Part shown: positions 8,473 to 17,239 of the stretch, piece by piece
How the letters are laid out: every line of letters begins with the position of its first letter
How positions within the stretch are numbered: the first letter of the stretch is position 1
Assembly: GCA_963653425.1 (NCBI GenBank)
Contig: CAVJWC010000008.1
Span: 1 to 53,005 of the forward strand
Length of the DNA: 53,005 nt
Source: UMGS692 sp963653425
Lineage (GTDB): Bacteria; Bacillota; Clostridia; Christensenellales; CAG-314
Direction: 5' to 3'
The notes under the pieces: generated by a model
The model's input: the letters and a program-made list of their open reading frames with translations, nothing else
Told to the model about the DNA's origin: nothing
The model's database searches: none
Position numbers and translations under genes: made by a program

Positions 8473-9012
8473 TCAAAGAGCCGTTTCCGAAAGGATTTCT
8501 CCGTCTATGGATTTAAGAAGGACGGCTTTCTCGTCCATGACTATATAGGAGTTGACGGAATTTCCCTTCGGCATGGAGATAGAACCGGGATTGGCGTAAA
8601 TCACGCCGTTTTCGCGGTAAAGTTCGCCTATATGCGTATGTCCGCAGAAAAGCATATCGAATTTGCCTTTGGGGGGGTTGTCTTTATTGAAAAGGTCGCC
8701 GTGACTTAAAAAAATCGTCTTTCCGCCAAAGTTCAGAAAAACCGAGTCGAAAAAGTGGAATTCCGAAACGGAAAGGTCCACTCTGCTTTCGCAATTTCCT
8801 TTGACGGCAATGATTTTGTCCGAAAGAGAATTAAGCATAACCACTACGGCTTTGGGTTCGTAACCGTTGGGAAGATTGTTTCTGACTCCGTGATAGTAAA
8901 GGTCGCCCAAGAGAATGAGTTTATCGGCTCTTTCTCTCTTAAAAACGTCCATAAGCTTTTCGCAGTAGTGTCTCGAACCGTGTATGTCCGCCGCAATAAC
9001 GTATTTGGTCAT
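8473..9012 (-). CDS. YfcE/MJ0936-family metallophosphoesterase
   Basis: A 179-residue calcineurin-like phosphodiesterase. All metal-ligand motifs are present: D9 and H11 (AADIHGS), D37 (LLGDLYYHG), N73 (KGNCE), H104 (LSHGD) and H125/H127 (CGHTHIG), followed by YANPGSISMPKG, characteristic of the YfcE group. Such proteins hydrolyse model phosphodiesters; the natural substrate is not settled. It starts 26 bp after the histidine kinase stop, with GGAGGAAATT at the ribosome binding site, so it is the last gene of that transcript. Confidence 0.88.
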   Translation of the reverse strand: MTKYVIAADIHGSRHYCEKLMDVFKRERADKLILLGDLYYHGVRNNLPNGYEPKAVVVMLNSLSDKIIAVKGNCESRVDLSVSEFHFFDSVFLNFGGKTIFLSHGDLFNKDNPPKGKFDMLFCGHTHIGELYRENGVIYANPGSISMPKGNSVNSYIVMDEKAVLLKSIDGEILSETAL

Positions 9013-9038
9013 AATTTCCTCCGCCTGAAATGAAAGTT

Positions 9039-10445
9039 TTAGTCGGTTTTCTTATCGGGTTTCCCGTCGGTCTTTTCCGACGTTGTGAGAATGAAATAAA
9101 AGTCGCTTCCTTCGCCGTAGGTGCTTTCCACGCCGAAACGGGCGTTATGGGCGGAAAGAATGCCTTTGACTATGCTGAGTCCCAGTCCCGAACCTGTTAT
9201 CTCGCGCTTGTGTCCGCGGTTGGTTCTGTAATATCTGTCCCATACCTTATCGACGTCCTCTTTCGCTATTCCGCATCCTCTGTCGATAACGTCAACTCTT
9301 ACACTGTCCGCTATTCTCTTTACCGAAACTTTAACGTACTTATCGTCGTCCGAATAGTTTACGGCGTTGCCCACGAGGTTATAGACTACCTGACGAATCT
9401 GGTTTCTGTCGGCAAAGACGATAATTCCCTTTTCTATATCGGTGTCGAAGACGAAATCGGTAAGACTTCCGAAACTCTTCATGGCTTCTTCCACGCATTC
9501 GCCTATATCGAAGTCGGAAAGTCTGAGTTCCTTGGCGTCGGCGTTGAGTTTGCTGAGGTCCACGAGGTCGCATACGAGCGCGGTAAGTCTGTCGGCTTCG
9601 GTTATAATGACGTTGCAATGCTCGGTACGCTTTTCTTTGTTGTCGCCCGAAAGGTCTCTTATCATTTCGGCGTAACTTCTTATAAGCGTCAAGGGCGTTT
9701 TCAGGTCGTGCGAAACGTTAGCCATAAGCTCGTTTTTGAGTTCGTCCGTTTCGGCAAGCTGAGCCGCCGTAAGCGAAAGGTTATCCGAAAGCCTGTCTAT
9801 CTCCGTATAACCCGTTTTCTCGAAGCTTACGTCCTTTGCTCCGTCGGCAACCTGTCTTGCGCTTCCCGAAACTTTGCTTACGGGACGGACGAGCTGTTTC
9901 GATATAAACCAGCAGGCAACCGCGGCAACGACGAATACCACCGCGGATATTATTACTCTCTGAATGATGAGCGAACGTACGGTAGTGTTTTTAAGTCCTA
10001 CGTCCAGAGCCGCGTAAACGTATACCTGCTTGCCCGTAGCTCCCGAACCTTGCGTAAAACATACCCCGTACCAAGCCACACGCTTGCCTTCGCTTATATC
10101 CACGCCCGAAAGAGGCTCGGTGCTTTTGATTATGTCCGCCTGATGGGCAAGAAACACGTCGCTTTTATAAAACTCGTCGGTCGACCACAAAACTCCGCCT
10201 TTGGTTTCGAAAAGCGCAAGTTTGACGTCTCCCGGGAAAGTTTCCCTTGCAAGCAGATTTTCGTAGTCTTCTTTTTCGCATATCGCAACGAACTTCTCTG
10301 CCTGCGCCCGCAGTTGCTGACGGCTTATAAGCGAATTGTCGTTGCGTATGAAGAAGATTTCCACGCATAAAACGAGCGTCAGCGCAATGAGAATACACAT
10401 TACCATATAAAACCATATATTGAATTTAAGACTGTATACGTTCAT
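9039..10445 (-). CDS. Membrane sensor histidine kinase (HAMP-HisKA-HATPase)
   Basis: A 468-residue two-component sensor. Membrane segment 1 lies at about residues 9-33 and segment 2 at about 159-184, flanking an extracytoplasmic sensor of about 125 residues. HAMP follows at about 185-236, then HisKA with phosphoacceptor H246 (ANVSHDLKTPL), the N box (YNLVGNAVNYS), G1 (DRGCGIA) and G2 (GSGLGLSIV). The ligand of the sensor region is unknown. It follows its response regulator by 71 bp and precedes the phosphodiesterase by 26 bp. The class is PhoR/ResE-like by architecture only. Confidence 0.93.
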   Translation of the reverse strand: MNVYSLKFNIWFYMVMCILIALTLVLCVEIFFIRNDNSLISRQQLRAQAEKFVAICEKEDYENLLARETFPGDVKLALFETKGGVLWSTDEFYKSDVFLAHQADIIKSTEPLSGVDISEGKRVAWYGVCFTQGSGATGKQVYVYAALDVGLKNTTVRSLIIQRVIISAVVFVVAAVACWFISKQLVRPVSKVSGSARQVADGAKDVSFEKTGYTEIDRLSDNLSLTAAQLAETDELKNELMANVSHDLKTPLTLIRSYAEMIRDLSGDNKEKRTEHCNVIITEADRLTALVCDLVDLSKLNADAKELRLSDFDIGECVEEAMKSFGSLTDFVFDTDIEKGIIVFADRNQIRQVVYNLVGNAVNYSDDDKYVKVSVKRIADSVRVDVIDRGCGIAKEDVDKVWDRYYRTNRGHKREITGSGLGLSIVKGILSAHNARFGVESTYGEGSDFYFILTTSEKTDGKPDKKTD

Positions 10446-10516
10446 AGATAATGCTCCGTAGATATACGCGTTTTATGCGTCTTTATCGTAAAATACCTGT
10501 ACCGCGGACGAAAAGC

Positions 10517-11182
10517 TCAGGCGTCGAATTTATAACCCATTCCGCGAATGGTGACTATGCAGTCGCGATAAGGTCCGAGATTGCTTCTCAGCATCTTGAT
10601 ATGCGTGTCTACCGTTCTGTCGTCGCCGTCGAACTGCGAACCCCAGATTTCTCTTAAAAGCTCTTCTCTCGAAACGGCTATTCCGCGCTTTTTAACCAGA
10701 TAGAATATAAGCTCGTACTCTCTCGGCGTCATATTGACGTTCTTTCCGTCCACCTGAACGGCTCTTCCGTCGAAATCTATGATAAGTCCGCCGAAAACTT
10801 CCTTGTCCTTTTTGTTCCGGATATGCGTTCTCGAAAGAATGGCTTTGATTCTCGCGATAACTTCGCTGGGCGAGAAAGGTTTGGTTACGTAATCGTCCGC
10901 GCCCACTTCGAAACCGAAAAGCTTGTCGTATTCTTCGTTTCTTGCCGACAGGAAAAGAACGGGTACGTTGTAAAGCTTCTTAATCTCCTTAACGGCGGAT
11001 ATACCGTCAAGTCTGGGCATCATAATGTCCATTATTATCAGATCGTAAGTATAAAGACGGCATTTTTCAAGAGCTTTCATTCCGTCTTCGGCTTCGTCCG
11101 ATTCGAATCCCGCAAACGCTATATACTCTTTAAGCACTTCGCGGATATTGGCTTCGTCGTCTACAATCAATATCTTAGTCAT
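10517..11182 (-). CDS. OmpR/PhoB-family response regulator
   Basis: A 221-residue DNA-binding partner of the adjacent kinase. The receiver domain has the acidic pair D8-D9, phosphoacceptor D52 (IIMDIMMP), S79 and K101 (VTKPF). A winged-helix output domain follows from about residue 125 (LTPREYELIFYL-like helix, TVDTHIKMLRSNLG, IRGMGYKF). The ribosome binding site is AAGGAGGACAT. It begins 62 bp after ygiQ; no separate promoter is obvious, so it may be read from the purC promoter. Regulon unknown. Confidence 0.94.
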   Translation of the reverse strand: MTKILIVDDEANIREVLKEYIAFAGFESDEAEDGMKALEKCRLYTYDLIIMDIMMPRLDGISAVKEIKKLYNVPVLFLSARNEEYDKLFGFEVGADDYVTKPFSPSEVIARIKAILSRTHIRNKKDKEVFGGLIIDFDGRAVQVDGKNVNMTPREYELIFYLVKKRGIAVSREELLREIWGSQFDGDDRTVDTHIKMLRSNLGPYRDCIVTIRGMGYKFDA

Positions 11183-11244
11183 ATGTCCTCCTTTTCCTCG
11201 TCGGTTTTTCCGACCGCTTTCTTCGCGCGTTTTTTCTCCGCGCC

Positions 11245-13488
11245 TTAATGCTTACCCTTATTGTTTTTACGTAATTCCTTCGCGTTGCCCTCGACTTTTT
11301 GAGAGGTCTTTACCGTTTTGGTTTTTTCGGGGCTGTGCGCCGTATTCTTCGGGTTCGCGTTTTTACCGAAAGAATTTCCGCCTTTTCCCTGCGAACTTCC
11401 GTTTTGATTAAACGAACCTGCGTTTTGGTTAAACGAACCTGCGCACTTATTAAACGAACTGCCTTTTTCGCTCTTTCCCCGTGCGTTTGCGCTTGGTTGC
11501 CGTTGTGTTTTTCCGTCCGAATATCTTTGTGAGCTTGCGCCCTGTTGTCTGTTCCCGCTCGTCTGTCTGTTTGCGCTTGTTTGTCTTTGCGTGCTTGCGC
11601 TTTGTTGCTTATTTGAGCCTTGTTTGTTTGCGTTGGTTGCAACGTTCACGCCGACAAGCCGAGGAATAAGTTCTTCCCTGTGAGTCAAGGTCAGAGCTTC
11701 GATAACGCGCTGACGGCTTTGCGGAAGTCTGTATTGCAAAAGCGCGCGTTGCATAGCCTTTTCGCTTTCGGTTTTAGCCGTATAGACGGGTTTCATATCC
11801 TCGGGGTCGTATCCGCTCCAATACATGGTCGTGGCTCTCGTAGAGGGCGTGGGATAGAAGTCCTGAACCTGTTCGGGCATATAGTTAAGCGATTTCAGGT
11901 AGACTGCGAGATTTACCGCCGAATCGAGACTGCAACCGGGGTGGGACGAGATAAGATAAGGAACGAGATATTGGTCCTTCCCTTCGTCGGCGTTGAGTTT
12001 GCGGTACTCGCTGACGAAAGCCTCGTAAACCGAGTGAGGCGGTTTGTTCATATAATAAAGAACTCTGTCGTCTATGTGTTCGGGCGCGACTTTAAGTTGT
12101 CCGCTGACGTGATAGGTTATAAGCTCGCGGAAAAAGGTCTTGTCCTCGTCGTACATAAGATAATCGAATCTCACTCCGCTTCTTATAAAGACCTTCTTTA
12201 CGCCCTTTATTGCGCGAAGTTTTCTAAGAACGTCGAGATATTCGCTATGGTCGACTTTAAGATTGGGACAAGGTTTATAGCCTATACAGTTTCTGTCGGG
12301 GCAAACGCCTTTGGTTAATTGCTTATCGCACGCAGGTCTGTGGAAGTTGGCGGTAGGTCCGCCTACGTCGTGAATATATCCCTTAAAATCGGGCATTTTC
12401 GTAAGCTCTACGGCTTCCCTGACTATAGAATCGCAACTTCTCGTCTGAATTATTCTTCCCTGATGGAAAGTAAGCGCGCAAAAACTGCAACCGCCGTAAC
12501 AACCTCTGTGCGTGGAAATACTGAATTTAACTTCGTCCACCGACGCGACTTTCCCGAGAGAAGCAAAATAGGGGTGGACTTCTCTTTTATAAGGAAGGGC
12601 GTAAACCGCGTCCATTTCCTTTTCGGTAAGCGGAAACTGAGGTTTATTGACCACGACGTACTTTCCGCTTTTCTGTTTTTGAAGAAGCAGTTTTCCCGAA
12701 TAAAAGTCGGTATTGCGTTCGGCTCTTCTGTATGAAGAAGCGTAAGACTTTTTGTCCGAATAAACTTCGCCGTACGAGGGCAGAATTTCCGTATCGGAAA
12801 AGTCTTTCTCTTCCACTCTGCGCCTTATAACCGCGGGAAGGTTGTCGTAATCCGAAAGATAAGCCGTTCCGCGAACGTCTTTTATGCGTTTGAGGGGAAT
12901 GCCTTTGCGTATTCTCTCCACAATGTCGGCAACGGGTTTTTCGCCCATTCCGTATATAAGCAAATCGGCTTCGCAGGTGTCGAGAATGCTCGGAAGGACT
13001 TTATCCGCCCAATAGTCGTAGTGGCAAAGTCTTCTTAAACTTGCTTCTATACCGCCTATTATGATTACCGTGTCGGGATAGAACGCGCGGATATTCTTCG
13101 AATAGAACTCTACCGCTCTGTCGGGTCTTTCGGGCTTTCCTCCCGGGGAATACACATCCTTTTCGCGTCTTCTCTTGGCTACGGTGTAGTTATTCACCAT
13201 GCTGTCCACGGCTCCGCCCGTGATAAGAAAGCCGTAATTCGGGCAACCGAATCTTCTGTACTCCCTTTCGGTTTTCGGGTTATACAAAACGGCGACGGTA
13301 AATCCGTAACTCTCGAAAAGTCTTGCTATAAGCGCGTGTCCGAAAGACGGGTGGTCTACGTAAGCTTCGGGCGTCACCATAACGAAATCGGGCGGTTCGC
13401 CGTTAAGCTCTTCGGGCGTTATCGGCAAAAAGCCTTCCGCGCCGAACATTCCTTCCGGGTTGACGGGGAATTTACCTTTGTTTTCCAT
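11245..13488 (-). CDS. ygiQ: YgiQ-family radical SAM protein with a basic Q/N/S-rich tail
   Basis: A 747-residue radical SAM protein of the YgiQ (UPF0313) family; the reaction is unknown. The N-terminal cobalamin-binding-like segment (about 35-190) is followed by the radical SAM cluster C330, C334, C337 (GCYGGCSFC). The motif YIHDVGGPTANFHRPAC and the late motif VQDFYPTPST are family hallmarks. The enzyme proper ends at about residue 618. Residues 619-747 are low complexity, rich in Gln, Asn, Ser and Lys, with a short tandem AGSFNQN repeat. The start is 2 bp after the purC stop, without a strong ribosome binding site, so it is probably translationally coupled. Confidence 0.93.
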   Translation of the reverse strand: MENKGKFPVNPEGMFGAEGFLPITPEELNGEPPDFVMVTPEAYVDHPSFGHALIARLFESYGFTVAVLYNPKTEREYRRFGCPNYGFLITGGAVDSMVNNYTVAKRRREKDVYSPGGKPERPDRAVEFYSKNIRAFYPDTVIIIGGIEASLRRLCHYDYWADKVLPSILDTCEADLLIYGMGEKPVADIVERIRKGIPLKRIKDVRGTAYLSDYDNLPAVIRRRVEEKDFSDTEILPSYGEVYSDKKSYASSYRRAERNTDFYSGKLLLQKQKSGKYVVVNKPQFPLTEKEMDAVYALPYKREVHPYFASLGKVASVDEVKFSISTHRGCYGGCSFCALTFHQGRIIQTRSCDSIVREAVELTKMPDFKGYIHDVGGPTANFHRPACDKQLTKGVCPDRNCIGYKPCPNLKVDHSEYLDVLRKLRAIKGVKKVFIRSGVRFDYLMYDEDKTFFRELITYHVSGQLKVAPEHIDDRVLYYMNKPPHSVYEAFVSEYRKLNADEGKDQYLVPYLISSHPGCSLDSAVNLAVYLKSLNYMPEQVQDFYPTPSTRATTMYWSGYDPEDMKPVYTAKTESEKAMQRALLQYRLPQSRQRVIEALTLTHREELIPRLVGVNVATNANKQGSNKQQSASTQRQTSANRQTSGNRQQGASSQRYSDGKTQRQPSANARGKSEKGSSFNKCAGSFNQNAGSFNQNGSSQGKGGNSFGKNANPKNTAHSPEKTKTVKTSQKVEGNAKELRKNNKGKH

Positions 13489-13490
13489 AA

Positions 13491-14213
13491 CTACGCCCGC
13501 ATAAGTCTTCTGCAGATTTCTTCGTAAGCTTCTTCGACGTCTCCGAGATTACAACGGAATCTGTCTTTATCGAGTTTTTCTCCCGTTATGCTGTCCCAGA
13601 AACGACAGGTATCGGGCGAGATTTCGTCGGCAAGCATTATTCTGTTATGGAACTTTCCGAACTCTATCTTGAAGTCCACGAGAAGAATATTCTGCTTTCC
13701 GAGATAGTGTTGAAGCGTTCTGTTGATTCTGTAGGCGTTGTAATTTATAACGTCCAGATCTTTGGGCGAACAAAGCTTCATTGCAAGAGCGTGCGTCGAG
13801 TTAATCATCGGATTGCTCATAAGGTCGCGCCTTTTATAGTAATACTCTATAACGGGCGAATGAAACTCCGTTCCTTCGGGAACGCCCAGTCTTTCCACCA
13901 AAGTTCCTGCGGCTACGTTTCTGACGTAAATTTCTATCGGAATTATATCCAGCTTGCGAACGACGGTTTCCCTTTCGTTCAGCATTCCGAGATAGTGAGT
14001 TAAAATCGAATTCTCTTCGAGATGCGTAAATAAATTGCCGTTAATCTGGTTTATATACACGTCTTTGTTGGGAATAATCCCCGACCTTTCGCCGTCGTCG
14101 GTCTGAGTAAGCGTTTTGTATTCGATTATAAGATGTTCGGGATTGTCGCTTTTCCATAAAAGCTTATCCCTGCCTTCGAGCAGTAATCCTGTTTTCTTAT
14201 CTGTCAGTTCCAT
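13491..14213 (-). CDS. purC: Phosphoribosylaminoimidazole-succinocarboxamide synthase (SAICAR synthetase)
   Basis: Joins CAIR and aspartate using ATP in purine synthesis; its product is a PurB substrate. The 240-residue protein begins MELTDKKTGLLLEGRDKLLW and shows the signatures PIEIYVRNVAAGTLVERLG and LVDFKIEFGKF followed by LADEISPDTCRFWD. I chose ATG 14213 over an upstream ATG at 14276, because that one lies inside the promoter (-10 at 14267-14272) and its extension has no family similarity. First gene of the run purC, ygiQ, response regulator, kinase, phosphodiesterase. Confidence 0.95.
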   Translation of the reverse strand: MELTDKKTGLLLEGRDKLLWKSDNPEHLIIEYKTLTQTDDGERSGIIPNKDVYINQINGNLFTHLEENSILTHYLGMLNERETVVRKLDIIPIEIYVRNVAAGTLVERLGVPEGTEFHSPVIEYYYKRRDLMSNPMINSTHALAMKLCSPKDLDVINYNAYRINRTLQHYLGKQNILLVDFKIEFGKFHNRIMLADEISPDTCRFWDSITGEKLDKDRFRCNLGDVEEAYEEICRRLMRA

Positions 14214-14266
14214 GTCGCTTTTCGTCCTCGCTTTGCTTTTCGGCTTTTTGAAAAAATACCATCTTA

Positions 14267-14295
14267 ATTTTAACACTTTATTCGCCTTTCGTCAA
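14267..14295 (-). promoter_or_regulatory. Promoter of the purC operon
   Basis: On the minus strand TTGACG (14295-14290), 17 bp, TAAAAT (14272-14267). The leader would be about 47 nt. It fixes the purC start downstream of 14260. Confidence 0.85.
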
Positions 14296-14419
14296 GACTT
14301 TAACCATAAAGACAATCAATTCTTTGTCACTTGTCGCGATTTTTGCCACGAAAAGAGTAAATCCCACGAAAAGAACGCCCGCTAAAAACCTTCAGCCGTC
14401 GTTCATTTAACGATTATAC

Positions 14420-14448
14420 TTGCTTTTGCGGACGCGATTTGCTATAAT
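14420..14448 (+). promoter_or_regulatory. Promoter of the copA-type ATPase gene
   Basis: TTGCTT (14420-14425), 17 bp, TATAAT (14443-14448). The start would be near 14455, giving a leader of about 170 nt that contains the structured element described next. Confidence 0.75.
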
Positions 14449-14471
14449 ATAGTCGCTTTGAAGGATCGATA

Positions 14472-14583
14472 AAGGTCAGGGGCAACGGGTAAAACGAAAA
14501 CGTTGCGTTATTACCCGAAAGCTTAAAGGCTGTGAGCCGCGCGGAGGGCGAAGCGGGAAGTGCGGCGCGCGCCTTTCGACCTT
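14472..14583 (+). promoter_or_regulatory. Candidate structured leader RNA upstream of the P1B ATPase gene
   Basis: A three-way-junction layout is visible. Outer stem P1 is AAGGTC (14472-14477) with GACCTT (14578-14583). P2 is CGGGTAA (14486-14492) with TTACCCG (14511-14517). P3 is AAAGGC (14525-14530) with GCCTTT (14571-14576), extended by CGCGC (14538-14542) with GCGCG (14565-14569). CCTTAT (14580-14585), which overlaps the P1 3' arm, is also complementary to ATAAGG (14614-14619) in the ribosome binding site, so P1 melting could block translation. It does not match NiCo, SRP RNA or other classes I can recall. Ligand and function are inferred, not shown. Confidence 0.5.
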
Positions 14584-14627
14584 ATGAGATTATTAAAGTA
14601 CCACGTAATACCAATAAGGAGAAGATT

Positions 14628-16883
14628 ATGAAAAAAAAGTATTCCGTTTTCGGAATGTCCTGCGCTGCCTGTGCAAACAGCGTAAACAAAGCCGTTTCCA
14701 AACTTGACGGCGTTACGAATTGCTCGGTCAATCTTGTTTCCAACACCATGGAAGTCGAATCCGAAGGACTGAGCGACGACGATATATGCAACGCGGTGAA
14801 CGCCATCGGTTTTAAGGCCAAACCTTACGAAGAAACGTCCTACACCAAAGATTCCTCAAAAAAGAAAGTCCGTCTTATATTGTCGATTGTCTTTCTGTGC
14901 CTTTTAATGTACGTTTCTATGGGTTCTATGATAGGTCTGCCCATTCCTTCCTTTATAAGCGGTATGGACAACGCCATTCCTTTCGCTTTAACTCAGCTTA
15001 TCCTGCTTATTCCCATTATCGTTCTTAATTTCAGCTACTTTACGAGCGGTTACGACAAGCTTTTCCGCGGTCACCCCAATATGGACACTCTCGTGGCTCT
15101 CGGAAGTACGGCTTCCGTTCTTTACGGAATATACGCCATTATAATGATGCAGATAAGCATAAATAACGGCGACACGGAAACCTTGCACGCTCTTCATATG
15201 GAGCTTTATTTCGAGTCGGCAGGCACCATTTTAACGCTCGTAACCGTAGGTAAGTTCATCGAAAGCCGTTCCAAAGCCAAAACGGGCGAGTCTCTCCGTA
15301 TGATTCTCGACCTTTCGGGAAAGAACGCTCTGCGCGTTTCTCCCGTTAACGGCGATTCTCTTACCGAAGAAGACCTTGCAAACGGACGGTACGCCGAAAC
15401 TACCGTTTCCGTAGAAGACTTAAAGAGCGGAGACGTTATTCTCGTTAAAAGCGGAATGAGCCTTCCCGTAGACGGCGTTATCGTGGAAGGGGGCGCAAAC
15501 ATCGACCAATCGGCAATAACGGGCGAATCTCTTCCCGTTTACAAAAGCGCGGGCGAAGAGGTTATCGGCGGAACCATTAACCGCGACGGCGTGTTCTTCT
15601 ACAAAGCTAAATGCTCCTTAAAAGAATCCACAATCTCCAAAATCGCGGAAATGGTTGACGAAGCGGCAAACTCAAAAGCTCCCATAGCCCGTCTTGCCGA
15701 CAAGGTAAGCGGAGTTTTCGTTCCTACCGTTATGATTCTGTCCCTACTGACCTTCCTCGTATGGTTCCTTATCGTAGGAAAGCCGTGGAATTTCGCTCTC
15801 GAACGCGGAATTTCCGTACTGGTTATAAGCTGTCCGTGCGCGCTCGGTCTGGCTACACCCATTTCTATTATGGTTGCCACGGGCGTCGCCGCAAAGAACA
15901 AAATTCTGCTTAAAAACGCAACCGCTCTCGAAACGCTTCACTCGGTAAAGGTTGCGGCTATGGACAAAACGGGAACCATCACCACGGGTAAACTTCACGT
16001 GGAAAGCCTTAAATCGCTCGACGACGACTTCATTCCCGTTTTAGGCGCGCTCGAACGTACTTCCTCTCACCCTCTGGCTCTTGCAGTCCTTTCTTACTTC
16101 GAAGAAAACTCCCTTTCTCCGGAAACCGCAGAAAACAGCCTGACCGTCCCCGGTAAAGGAATCGAAGCCACCGTAAACGAAAAACTTTATCGTTGCGGAA
16201 ACGGCAAATTCATCGGCGAATGGGGCGTGAATGTCGAAAATGTCGACACGCAGGGCGGAAGCGTTATCTTTGCCTCGGATAAAGAGAAACTTCTCGGCTA
16301 CGTCATTATTTCCGATACGGTAAAAGAAACTTCGGCAGAAGCCGTCGCGGAATTCCGTTCGCTCGGAATTTCCACCGTCATTTTAACGGGCGACAACCGA
16401 CAAAGCGCGCGTAAAGTCTGCAAGGAAGTGGGCGCGGACGAAGTTATTTCCGACGTTCTGCCTATGGAAAAAGCCGATTACGTCAAAGCTCTCCGCGAAA
16501 AAGGCAAGGTTATGATGATCGGCGACGGAATCAACGACGCGGTTGCTCTCGAAACGGCGGACGTGGGCATTGCCATCGGCGCGGGCTGTGACATCGCGAT
16601 AGAATCGGCGGGCGTCGTCCTGACGCGAAACGACCTCAGAGACGCGGTAAACGCGGTTATTCTCAGCAGAAAGACCATTTCCAACATCAAAATGAACCTC
16701 TTCTGGGCATTCTTCTACAACGCGATTTCCATTCCCCTCGCTATGGGCGTATTCATTCCGCTGGGCGTACAGCTCAACCCCATGATAGCTTCGGCGGCAA
16801 TGAGCTTTTCAAGCGTATGCGTCGTTCTGAACTCCCTCCGCCTTATGAACGCCCTTAAAAACCGCGAAACCGAACGAAAGTAA
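14628..16883 (+). CDS. copA: Heavy-metal P1B-type ATPase (copper-exporting type)
   Basis: A 751-residue membrane pump using ATP to move Cu(I) or a related soft metal. It has one N-terminal HMA domain with GMSCAACA, membrane helices, the actuator loop ITGESLPV, the transmembrane metal site C402-P403-C404 (ISCPCALGLATP), phosphorylated D446 (MDKTGTIT), the HP locus (SSHPLA) and the hinge GDGINDAVAL from residue 632. The CPC motif, with later NAISIPLAMG and MSFSSVCVVLNSLRL segments, points to the P1B-1 (Cu+/Ag+) class. ATG 14628 has AAGGAGAAG just upstream; an in-frame ATG at 14532 is inside the structured leader. No chaperone or CsoR-type regulator is nearby, so regulation may be through the leader. 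Confidence 0.93.
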   Translation: MKKKYSVFGMSCAACANSVNKAVSKLDGVTNCSVNLVSNTMEVESEGLSDDDICNAVNAIGFKAKPYEETSYTKDSSKKKVRLILSIVFLCLLMYVSMGSMIGLPIPSFISGMDNAIPFALTQLILLIPIIVLNFSYFTSGYDKLFRGHPNMDTLVALGSTASVLYGIYAIIMMQISINNGDTETLHALHMELYFESAGTILTLVTVGKFIESRSKAKTGESLRMILDLSGKNALRVSPVNGDSLTEEDLANGRYAETTVSVEDLKSGDVILVKSGMSLPVDGVIVEGGANIDQSAITGESLPVYKSAGEEVIGGTINRDGVFFYKAKCSLKESTISKIAEMVDEAANSKAPIARLADKVSGVFVPTVMILSLLTFLVWFLIVGKPWNFALERGISVLVISCPCALGLATPISIMVATGVAAKNKILLKNATALETLHSVKVAAMDKTGTITTGKLHVESLKSLDDDFIPVLGALERTSSHPLALAVLSYFEENSLSPETAENSLTVPGKGIEATVNEKLYRCGNGKFIGEWGVNVENVDTQGGSVIFASDKEKLLGYVIISDTVKETSAEAVAEFRSLGISTVILTGDNRQSARKVCKEVGADEVISDVLPMEKADYVKALREKGKVMMIGDGINDAVALETADVGIAIGAGCDIAIESAGVVLTRNDLRDAVNAVILSRKTISNIKMNLFWAFFYNAISIPLAMGVFIPLGVQLNPMIASAAMSFSSVCVVLNSLRLMNALKNRETERK

Positions 16884-16904
16884 GCCTTTCTTTTAAGGCT
16901 TTTC
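16882..16904 (+). terminator. Terminator after the P1B ATPase gene
   Basis: AAGCCTT (16882-16888) and AAGGCTT (16895-16901) with a 6-nt loop, then TTCT. The stem overlaps the last stop-codon bases. The short T-run makes it modest. Confidence 0.55.
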
Positions 16905-16923
16905 TCCCCAAACTCGGCTCTAA

Positions 16924-17014
16924 ACGCAGTCGCTTTAAGTATAAGACGCAACCGCTCAACGCAGTCGCTTTAAGCACAAGGCGCAACCGCTCTAAGAGTA
17001 AAGCGCAGTCGCTC
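16924..17014. repeat. Short direct repeat array (35-bp period)
   Basis: ACGCAGTCGCTTTAAG occurs at 16924 and 16959, each followed by a variant of ACAAGGCGCAACCGCTC, giving a 35-bp unit. A third partial copy (GCGCAGTCGCT) lies near 17003. This is most of the noncoding content between the ATPase and the PII-like gene. No coding frame is evident. Confidence 0.65.
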
Positions 17015-17044
17015 GGACGACTTAAAAAACACTAAAAACAAATA

Positions 17045-17083
17045 AAACCCGAGGTTCGCGTTATGAACTTCGGGTTTCGTTTT
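17045..17083. terminator. Probable bidirectional terminator downstream of the PII-like gene
   Basis: AAACCCGA (17045-17052) and TCGGGTTT (17070-17077) close a stem that extends through GGTTC/GAAC. T-rich tracts follow on both strands (TCGTTTT on plus, TTTTATTTG on minus). The remaining bases to 17239 show nothing recognisable. Confidence 0.65.
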
Positions 17084-17239
17084 ACGAATATTGAGTTTTG
17101 TTGAACGAACTGCGCGTTTTTATAAATCCGCAGGTTCTATAGCCGTCCGCAGTTACTTTAGTAAGCGAAAATTAACGCAATCGGTCGAGATTGCTTCCCG
17201 TCGGTAACGGGCAGGCAACGGCGGAATTCAACGTGCTTC

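Noticed and set aside
14472..14583. SRP RNA or NiCo riboswitch
   Set aside because: GGTCAGG resembles part of SRP RNA, but the GGAAG hexaloop/AGCAG arm is absent; the conserved NiCo junction sequences are also absent.
14532..14627. In-frame extension of the P1B ATPase to 14532
   Set aside because: It covers the structured leader and ribosome binding site; the HMA domain begins right after ATG 14628.
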